Below the pieces are notes generated by a model, which was given only the letters and a program-made list of their open reading frames with translations, had not been told where the DNA came from and did no database searches. This document shows positions 58,349 through 64,000 of a stretch of 64,000 nucleotides of DNA, one piece after another. This DNA comes from Kitasatospora sp. NBC_01246. GTDB lineage: Bacteria; Actinomycetota; Actinomycetes; Streptomycetales; Streptomycetaceae. The DNA lies in contig NZ_CP108484.1 of assembly GCF_036226505.1 (NCBI RefSeq), positions 744,001 to 808,000 on the forward strand, in the 5' to 3' direction. The translations under genes were made by a program, and so were the position numbers. Positions within the stretch are counted from its first letter, which is position 1, and each line of letters opens with the position of its first letter.

Positions 58349-59719
58349 ATGGCACGGCATCACCAGCACATCGGTCGGCGGGGGCTGCTGGCCGCGGCGG
58401 CCGTCGCGATCGGAGCGGTCCTCGCTCCGGTCGCGGCCCAGGCGGCGCCGGCGGCATCGGCGGCACCGCCCGTCGAAGCGGCCGGGACGAGCGGCGTGGT
58501 CCGCGCGCTGGACCGGGCGGCCCACCCGCTGCGCTCGACCGAACCGGGCCGCGGCACGGCCGATCTGCGCGCCCTGGGAGCGATGATCGGCGACGCGAAG
58601 GTGGTCGGGCTCGGCGAGGCCACCCACGGCTCCCACGAGTTCTTCGCCATGAAGGAGCGGGTCTTCCGCCACCTCGTCGAGGAGAAGGGCTTCACCACCT
58701 TCGCCCTGGAACTCAGTTGGTCCGCCGGACTCCGGATCGACGACTACCTGCAGACCGGCCGCGGCGGCGACGCCCGCAGCGTCGCCAAGGCGGCCCTGGC
58801 CGACTCCCCCTGGGACCGCGAGGAATTCGTCAGCCTCATCGAGTGGATGCGCGACTACAACCGCCACCACCCGGACCGCACCGTCCACTTCATGGGCGAC
58901 GACATCGGCGCGCCCTCGCTCGACGACGCGTTCTTCGCCCGGATCACCGACTACGTGCGGCAGACCGACCCGCAGGCCCTCGCCCGGCTCGACGCGCTCT
59001 ACACCGGACTGCGCCCGATCGACGACGCCTTCGCCTACCTGGGCAGGCCGCTCGCCGAGCGCCGGCGACTCGCCGCGCAGGCCCGGCAGGCCCTCGACCT
59101 GGTCAGCGGTCTGCGGGGCAGCGACCCGGAGGCCGCCGCCTGGGCCGAGCAGAACGCCCGCTCCGTCGCCCAGACCGCCACCTTCCTCTCCCTCGACCCC
59201 GGGGACGCCACGACACTGCCCGAGTTCGAACGCTTCCGGGACGAGGTGATGGCGCAGAACGTCACCTGGTGGCAGCGGCGCACCGGCGGGAAGGTGCTGC
59301 TCTCCGCCCACAACGACCACGTCGGCCGCCTCGCCGGCGACCCGGCGCTGTACCCCAGGACGCAGGGCGCCTACCTGAACGACACGATGGGCCGCGACTA
59401 CCTGCCGATCGGCTTCACCTTCTACCAGGGATCGCTCCTCTCCAAGGACGCCGCCCTGGGCGGCCCCTGGAAGAAGTTCACCGAGGGGCCACCCACCTCG
59501 GACATGAGCGAGTACACCCTCGACCAGGTCCGCCATCGGGACTTCTACCTGGACGTCCGCACCGCCCCGGCCGCCGCCAGGGCCTGGCTGAGCGGCACCC
59601 GGCCCGTCCGCACCTACGGCACGCAGTACCCGTACCCGCCCGGGAACGTCGCGCTCGGCACGTCCTTCGACGTCCTGGTCCACCTCCACGACATCCGGGA
59701 GGCCGACCGGACGCCGTAG
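58349..59719 (+). CDS. Secreted erythromycin-esterase-like protein
   Basis: 456 residues. Tat-like/Sec signal about 1-33 (RRGLLAAAAVAIGAVLAP, ending AAQAAP). The erythromycin esterase fold shows GLGEATHGSHEFFAMKERVF, ELSWSAGLRIDDYLQTG and LSAHNDHVGR, which include the catalytic His/Glu. These enzymes hydrolyse macrolactones or other esters; in non-resistant producers their substrate is unknown. ATG start at 58349. Confidence 0.85.
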   Translation: MARHHQHIGRRGLLAAAAVAIGAVLAPVAAQAAPAASAAPPVEAAGTSGVVRALDRAAHPLRSTEPGRGTADLRALGAMIGDAKVVGLGEATHGSHEFFAMKERVFRHLVEEKGFTTFALELSWSAGLRIDDYLQTGRGGDARSVAKAALADSPWDREEFVSLIEWMRDYNRHHPDRTVHFMGDDIGAPSLDDAFFARITDYVRQTDPQALARLDALYTGLRPIDDAFAYLGRPLAERRRLAAQARQALDLVSGLRGSDPEAAAWAEQNARSVAQTATFLSLDPGDATTLPEFERFRDEVMAQNVTWWQRRTGGKVLLSAHNDHVGRLAGDPALYPRTQGAYLNDTMGRDYLPIGFTFYQGSLLSKDAALGGPWKKFTEGPPTSDMSEYTLDQVRHRDFYLDVRTAPAAARAWLSGTRPVRTYGTQYPYPPGNVALGTSFDVLVHLHDIREADRTP

Positions 59720-59740
59720 TGCCGGGGCCGACCGGTCCGG

Positions 59741-60664
59741 CTACTTGCTCCGGACGCTGCCCAGCGGCTCGGGGTCCGCCCCGAGGGCGGTGAGCGCCGC
59801 CTGCCAGTCGGCGTCCTCGGCCTGGAGGGTGCTGCGGAGGAAGGCCGTGGTGAGCCGCCGGATCAGGGCGACCCGCGCGGGGCTCTCGTCGGTCGTCTCG
59901 GCGACCTCGTACCCGACGATTCCACCGAGCGAGTGCTCCGCGCCGAACAGGGTGAGCAGGCTCTTGCGGCCCGGGCTGTAGGTGTAGGGGTCGGTGAACC
60001 AGTCCGGGCCGCGGGTGGACAGGTGGGACTGGTCGCGGTCCCCGGCGACCACGAGGGCCGGTGTGGTCATGGCGTCGAAGGACGGCTTCAGGAAGGGCAG
60101 GTGCTCGGCGGCGAACGGGGTCAGGTCGTCGCCCAGACCGGCTGCCGCCAGCAGGACGCCCGCCTTCACCCGGGGATCGGCCATGGACTCGCCGGGAACG
60201 CCGTCGGCGTCCAGGACGCGTGCGCCGAGCAGCGCGCTCGCCGTCTGGGCGCCCCAGGAGTGGCCGGCCACGGCGACCCGGCCGTGGTCGACGCGCCCGC
60301 CGAGGCCCGGCACGGCGGCTTCCAGGACGTCGAGCCCGTCCAGCACGCGCGTGAGGTCCTCGATGCGCAGGCGCCAGATCCGCGGGGTGCGCGGGTCGTC
60401 GGCCGGGATGCCGAGGGTGCGGGAGTCCAGGTGGGTGGGCTGCAGGACGACGAAGCCGTGGGCGGCCCAGTAGTCCGCGAGCGGGGCGTAGCCGTCCATC
60501 GACCAGCCGAAGCCGTGCGAGAAGAGGACCACCGGCAGGCCGCGGCCGGTCGCCGGGGCGGACACCCGGACCTGGAGGTCCTCGCCGCGGCCCGGGGCGG
60601 GCAGGACGACCGGCTTGGCGGAGAGCACCGTGGCGGGTGCGTCGGTGCTGTGGGGGACTGACAT
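59741..60664 (-). CDS. Alpha/beta hydrolase (PAF-acetylhydrolase/chlorophyllase-like)
   Basis: 307 residues. VVLFSHGFGWSMDGYAPLAD is the oxyanion region, AVAGHSWGAQTASALLG the Ser nucleophile, LVVAGDRDQSHL the Asp and LFGAEHSLGG the His. Esterase or lipase of unknown substrate, likely cytoplasmic. ATG at 60664 with GAAGG 8 bases upstream; the frame to 60802 is rejected. Divergent from the TetR gene. Confidence 0.85.
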   Translation of the reverse strand: MSVPHSTDAPATVLSAKPVVLPAPGRGEDLQVRVSAPATGRGLPVVLFSHGFGWSMDGYAPLADYWAAHGFVVLQPTHLDSRTLGIPADDPRTPRIWRLRIEDLTRVLDGLDVLEAAVPGLGGRVDHGRVAVAGHSWGAQTASALLGARVLDADGVPGESMADPRVKAGVLLAAAGLGDDLTPFAAEHLPFLKPSFDAMTTPALVVAGDRDQSHLSTRGPDWFTDPYTYSPGRKSLLTLFGAEHSLGGIVGYEVAETTDESPARVALIRRLTTAFLRSTLQAEDADWQAALTALGADPEPLGSVRSK

Positions 60665-60862
60665 GGAGGGGCCTTCCGTTCGGGTTCGCTGCGCAGGTGG
60701 CTTCGGTGGGCCCGGCGGCGGGTGGCGCCGCCACGGGGCCGGGAATCGGCGATCGTGGGCGCTCCGCCGTCCGGTGGAGACGGGACAGCCGGTGGACGGC
60801 ATGGCCGGTGGCCCCGTGTTCTGCCATCATGGCCGAAACGGAACCTCGCTCCGCAAACGATA

Positions 60863-60877
60863 CGGAACGACGTTCCG
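60863..60877. promoter_or_regulatory. TetR operator palindrome
   Basis: CGGAACGACGTTCCG, 7-base perfect arms around A, between the divergent hydrolase and TetR genes. Confidence 0.55.
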
Positions 60878-60887
60878 CTTTACAAGC

Positions 60888-60999
60888 GTCGGTCATCGAT
60901 CGTCGGTCATCGCTCGCCGGTCATCGATCGTCGGTCACCGACCGTCCGTCACCGATCGAGAGCCATCGATCGTCAGTCGTCGATCGTCAGTCGTCGACC
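60888..60999 (+). repeat. Eight tandem copies of a 14-bp unit
   Basis: Consensus GTCGGTCATCGATC, eight units without gaps from 60888 to 60999, each with zero to four changes. It ends 39 bases before the TetR start. Confidence 0.88.
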
Positions 61000-61038
61000 A
61001 GGTCCGTCACGGCCCGGGTCGGTCATGGGAGGAGTGCC

Positions 61039-61632
61039 GTGGTGAACGACAGCGGCCAGGGCGCGGAGAGCGCAGCCGGGTCCAAGCGAAAGGACGCCCG
61101 GCGCAACCAGCAGGCCCTGCTGGACGCGGCCGCCGCGGCCTTCGTCACCTCGGGGGTCGAGGCACCGGTGCGCGACATCGCGGTCGCCGCCGGCGTCGGG
61201 ATCGGTACCATCTACCGCCACTTCCCCACCCGGGCGGACCTCGTCATCGCGGTCTACCGCCACCAGGTCGAGGCGTGCGCCGAGGCCGGCCCGGCCCTGC
61301 TGGCGAGCAGCCCGTCACCGCACGTGGCGCTCGCCCGGTGGGCCGACCTCTTCGTCGACTTCCTGGTCACCAAGCACGGCCTGGCCGCCGCGATGCAGAC
61401 CGACAGTGCCGGCTTCGAGACCCTGCACGCCTACTTCCTCGACCGCCTCCTGCCGGTGTGCACCCTGCTCCTCGACGCCGCGGCCGCCGCCGGCGAGACC
61501 GACTCCGACCTCACCGCGTACCAACTCATGCGCGGCATCGGCAACCTCTGCATCGGCGCCGACAGCGACCCCCGCTACGACGCGCGCCCGCTGGCCGCAC
61601 TCCTCGTTGCCGGCCTGCGCCGCCGGCCCTGA
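61039..61632 (+). CDS. TetR-family regulator
   Basis: 197 residues. HTH: LLDAAAAAFVTSGVEAPVRD, VGIGTIYRHFPTRADLVIAV. C-terminal domain of the TetR_C_33-like type. GTG at 61039 with GGAGG 6 bases upstream. Probably represses itself and the divergent hydrolase through the palindrome. Confidence 0.87.
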   Translation: MVNDSGQGAESAAGSKRKDARRNQQALLDAAAAAFVTSGVEAPVRDIAVAAGVGIGTIYRHFPTRADLVIAVYRHQVEACAEAGPALLASSPSPHVALARWADLFVDFLVTKHGLAAAMQTDSAGFETLHAYFLDRLLPVCTLLLDAAAAAGETDSDLTAYQLMRGIGNLCIGADSDPRYDARPLAALLVAGLRRRP

Positions 61633-61660
61633 GGGGCCGCCCGCCCCTGCTCACCACGCC

Positions 61661-61704
61661 CGACGACCGCGCCTCCGGGCCAGTGCCGGGAGACGCGGTC
61701 GTCG
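61661..61704. terminator. Bidirectional terminator
   Basis: 11-base arms (61661-61671 and 61694-61704) and further pairs, between two convergent genes. Confidence 0.6.
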
Positions 61705-61711
61705 GCGCCGG

Positions 61712-62413
61712 TCAGTAGCCGACGGTGAAGCGGCGCTGCACGAAGCGCGGCAGCTCCGCCTCGTCGACCAGGGCGACGGCGGCGTCCTCCGCCGAGATCC
61801 GGCTGCGCCCGTCCGCGTCGACCACCGGCTGGTCGCCACCGATCCGGAACCGGCCGGTGCGCTCGCCGGGGGCGATGTCCTGCGCGGGGCTGAAGTACGT
61901 CCAGAGCCGATTGGACTGCCGCAGGACGTTCAGGGCGTCCCGGCCTCCGCGCACGGCGGCGGCGTATTCCTCCGGGAGTCCGAGTGCGGCGAGGATCCCG
62001 TGCAGGCGCTCGTCGGAGTCGGCCAGCACCAGCCCCGGCTCGATCTCCAGGCTGCCCGCTCCGCCGATGACGATCAGCCTGGTCCGGGGGTGACTCTCCA
62101 GGGCCTTCACCAGGGCCCGCGCGGCGGTGGCGTGAACCGTCGGGTCGGCGATCGAGCGGCGCACGGTGTCCGCGATGTCGCGGGCGCCGTTTCCGAGCTG
62201 GAACCCGCTGATCAGCACGTCCAGGCCGGGCAGGACGGCGGCGACGCCGGCCGCGTCGAGGACGTCGACGCTCTTCCAGATGACGTTCGCCCGGGCCTCC
62301 TCGATCCGGGTGGCGTCCCGGCTGAAGGCGGTGACGTGGTGCCCCCGGCCGAGGGCTTCGGTGACGACGCGGCTGCCGATGGTGCCCGTGGCCCCGATCA
62401 CTCCGATGCGCAT
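61712..62413 (-). CDS. NAD(P)H-binding protein (atypical SDR, YwnB-like)
   Basis: 233 residues. MRIGVIGATGTIGSRVVTEA is a GxxGxxG dinucleotide loop and the rest follows the NAD(P)H-binding PF13460 group, with VIGGAGSLE and EEYAAAVRGG but without the YxxxK motif. These are redox sensors or reductases. GGGGAG 5 bases before the ATG at 62413. Divergent from a TetR gene with an operator between them. Confidence 0.85.
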   Translation of the reverse strand: MRIGVIGATGTIGSRVVTEALGRGHHVTAFSRDATRIEEARANVIWKSVDVLDAAGVAAVLPGLDVLISGFQLGNGARDIADTVRRSIADPTVHATAARALVKALESHPRTRLIVIGGAGSLEIEPGLVLADSDERLHGILAALGLPEEYAAAVRGGRDALNVLRQSNRLWTYFSPAQDIAPGERTGRFRIGGDQPVVDADGRSRISAEDAAVALVDEAELPRFVQRRFTVGY

Positions 62414-62487
62414 GGCTCTCCCCTGTCTCATGCTGCGGCCCGGCTCATGCTGCCGCGCTTGCGAGCGCCGCCTGTTCACGGCGTAGC

Positions 62488-62510
62488 AAAACTATACGGC
62501 GTGCAGTTTT
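62488..62510. promoter_or_regulatory. 23-bp TetR operator
   Basis: Arms AAAACTATACG and CGTGCAGTTTT around one G, 9 of 11 pairs match; between the divergent NAD(P)H-binding and TetR genes. Confidence 0.6.
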
Positions 62511-62562
62511 GATACGGCAACCAGCACGGGGACGCCGTAGAGCCCCGCGGTAGAGTGACGGC

Positions 62563-63333
62563 GTGGCAAGCACAGACGCGGGAGAGACCGGCACCGGAAC
62601 CCCTGACACGACGACCGCGGGCGCGGGACGGACAACGGGGCGCCGCGAGCGGCTGCGGGCCGAGACCACCGCCGAGATCAAGAAGGTCGCGCTGGAGCTG
62701 ATGGCAGCGGGCGGCCCCGACGCGATCACGCTGCGGGCCATCGCCCGCGAGATGGGCATGACGGCCAACGCCATCTACGGGTACTTCGCCACCCGCGACG
62801 AGCTGGTCACCACGCTGATCGACAACGTCTACAGCTCACTGGCCGACGCCGTGGAGGCCGCTTGGGCGGCCGCCCCCACCGGGGACCCGGCGGCCCGGAT
62901 CCGGGCCTGGGCCGACGCCTTCCGGGACTGGGCCCTGGCCAATCCCGAGGGCTTCCGCCTCGTCTACGGCGACCCCGTCCCCGGCTACCGGTCCCCCGAG
63001 GGCGGCGCCGCCCCGGACGCCGCCCACCGGGTCTGCACCGGCATCACCGCACTCGCGGCCGAGGCCTGGCCGTACGCCGAACCCCGGTACTCCGACAGCG
63101 AGTTCGCGTGGTCCGACTTCGACCCCGGCCTGCTCGACAAGGTCCGCCCGGCCTTCCCCGACCTGCCCCCCGCCGCCGTGGCACTCGCCCTGCGGACCTG
63201 GAGCCACCTGCACGGCCTGGTGTCACTGGAGATCTACGGCCACCTGCGGACCCAGACCCTCAGCCCCGGGAAGCTCTTCCGCGAGGAACTGGCCCAGCTC
63301 GTCCGCTCCCTGGGCATCCCCCCGCGGGGGTGA
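62563..63333 (+). CDS. TetR-family regulator
   Basis: 256 residues. A polar N-terminal 35 residues, HTH with VALELMAAGGPDAITLRAIA and MTANAIYGYFATRDELVTTL, and a TetR_C_13-type C-terminal domain (WAAAPTGDPAARIRAWADAF). GTG start at 62563. Likely regulates the divergent reductase gene. Confidence 0.88.
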   Translation: MASTDAGETGTGTPDTTTAGAGRTTGRRERLRAETTAEIKKVALELMAAGGPDAITLRAIAREMGMTANAIYGYFATRDELVTTLIDNVYSSLADAVEAAWAAAPTGDPAARIRAWADAFRDWALANPEGFRLVYGDPVPGYRSPEGGAAPDAAHRVCTGITALAAEAWPYAEPRYSDSEFAWSDFDPGLLDKVRPAFPDLPPAAVALALRTWSHLHGLVSLEIYGHLRTQTLSPGKLFREELAQLVRSLGIPPRG

Positions 63334-63396
63334 CCATCACGGGTCGCGGCACCGCTCCGCCCCACCGATCCGCACCAGAGGACAGGACTCCACCCG

Positions 63397-64000
63397 GTGG
63401 ACGACGGGAACCACGACGGGCTCGGCTCCTACTGGGACCCGCTGCCCACCGCCCGGCGGCTGCTCACCGGCCAGCCGCACCTGGACCGGTTCGGCGGCCA
63501 CTGGGGCGAGCGCAACTGGCGCAACGTCCCGGGCCCGTTCTACGGCGCCGACACCGACAGCCTGCAACTGGGCCGCCGCGACGCACCCTTCCACCTCGCC
63601 CACGACGACGACCACGGCCCGTTCTCCGGCCGGGAGTTCGTCTACCGCCAACCGGTCGGCGCGGCACAGACGCGGGACCTGCTGGACGGCTGCGCCCTCG
63701 GTCACGGCGGCTTCGCGATGGACGGCGACGACCACTGGACCGTCCCGGCCGTGCGCGAGTGGTGGCAGGAACGCGGGCGGGTACGCGAATGGGCCGTCGA
63801 AGCGGCCGACCGCTGGTCGCGCGCTCGTGGAGAGCACCGCGAACACTACCGGGACGCCGCCGACGGCCTGCGCGACTACATCGCCCACCTCGACCACGGG
63901 CTGGAGGAGTACCTGCGCGGCTACCTCCTCTGGCTCGCCGAGCGCCGCCCGCGCCGCCCAGGCGAGCCGCTACCCCTTCTGGAGCGGCCCCGGCCCGGTG
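63397..64000 (+). CDS. Hypothetical protein, cut by the window edge
   Basis: Open from a GTG at 63397 to the end of the window, at least 201 residues. LLTGQPHLDRFGGHWGERNW, VPGPFYGADTDSLQLGRRDA and FSGREFVYRQPVGAAQTRDL are coding-like, and the later part is rich in Trp, Arg and Glu. Similar streptomycete proteins have no assigned function. The Shine-Dalgarno sequence is weak, so the start is uncertain. Confidence 0.6.
   Translation, partial: MDDGNHDGLGSYWDPLPTARRLLTGQPHLDRFGGHWGERNWRNVPGPFYGADTDSLQLGRRDAPFHLAHDDDHGPFSGREFVYRQPVGAAQTRDLLDGCALGHGGFAMDGDDHWTVPAVREWWQERGRVREWAVEAADRWSRARGEHREHYRDAADGLRDYIAHLDHGLEEYLRGYLLWLAERRPRRPGEPLPLLERPRPG

Larger units (their letters stand above)
60665..61038. 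other. Divergent control region with tandem repeats
   Basis: 374 bases between the hydrolase and a TetR gene with a perfect palindrome (60863-60877) and an eight-unit 14-bp repeat (60888-60999). No coding sequence recognised. Confidence 0.65.

Noticed and set aside
60888..60999. CRISPR array
   Set aside because: Units are 14 bp and contiguous, without spacers, and no cas genes are present.
1..64000. tRNA and rRNA genes
   Set aside because: I found no cloverleaf-type sequence with a GGTTCGAAT-like arm and CCA end, and no rRNA-like stretch, by eye; a tRNAscan run would be decisive.

Overview
This is a 64 kb high-GC window from an actinomycete, most likely a Streptomycetaceae genome (Streptomyces or Kitasatospora). 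The evidence is a third-position GC bias in every reading frame accepted as a gene, a WhiB-family regulator, F420-type enzymes, many TetR regulators, GTG and TTG starts, and several protein families typical of streptomycetes (DUF6328, DUF4235, CsbD, TIGR03086). I saw no rRNA, tRNA, CRISPR array, complete transposon, replication origin or antibiotic biosynthetic cluster.

Positions 1-27 kb hold a stress-physiology island: the end of a Ku DNA-repair gene, a CYTH-CHAD protein, a GCS2/YbdK-type carboxylate-amine ligase, two YihY/BrkB membrane proteins, a methyltransferase/CDGSH/haem-oxygenase-like oxidase group, a ferritin-like protein, several small membrane or hydrophilic proteins, an F420-type oxidoreductase, a SRPBCC protein, a WhiB regulator, a TPP-dependent oxidase-type enzyme, a large catalase with a C-terminal DJ-1-like domain, an MFS transporter, an HATPase anti-sigma-type kinase, CsbD and an AI-2E family membrane protein. 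The main observation of this reading is that many of these genes are preceded by one bipartite motif, GNNT-N14-16-GGG(C/T)AG, usually followed by ACG or GCG. It resembles the published Streptomyces sigma-B class consensus (GNNT-N14-16-GGGTAC/T). At least five copies end only 9-10 bases before the start codon, which predicts leaderless mRNAs.

Positions 27-48 kb are mixed accessory and regulatory DNA: S41 peptidase, LysR/cupin/DoxX, a translationally coupled TetR-SnoaL-TfoX operon, an HhH-GPD protein, a second HATPase kinase, a DsbA-family protein, SDR enzymes with their own TetR, a cold-shock protein, a FAD monooxygenase, a secreted trypsin-like protease, DinB proteins and a DUF574 methyltransferase. 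Positions 48.8-64 kb contain two adjacent secreted GH27 enzymes (one with two NPCBM domains), a GAF-PP2C phosphatase, a flavin reductase, a ThrE-type exporter, an erythromycin-esterase-like secreted protein, an alpha/beta hydrolase and two TetR loci.

The window is rich in decayed genes: remnants of an alpha/beta hydrolase, an SDR, a two-part mosaic with a GH15 piece, an MmyB-type regulator, a second GCS2 ligase, and a short unknown 3' end that still keeps its terminator. This, with the density of regulators and secreted enzymes, suits a chromosome-arm position (inference). Operator-like palindromes sit before most TetR, LysR and ArsR genes, and several gene ends carry perfect palindromes of 38-48 bp.
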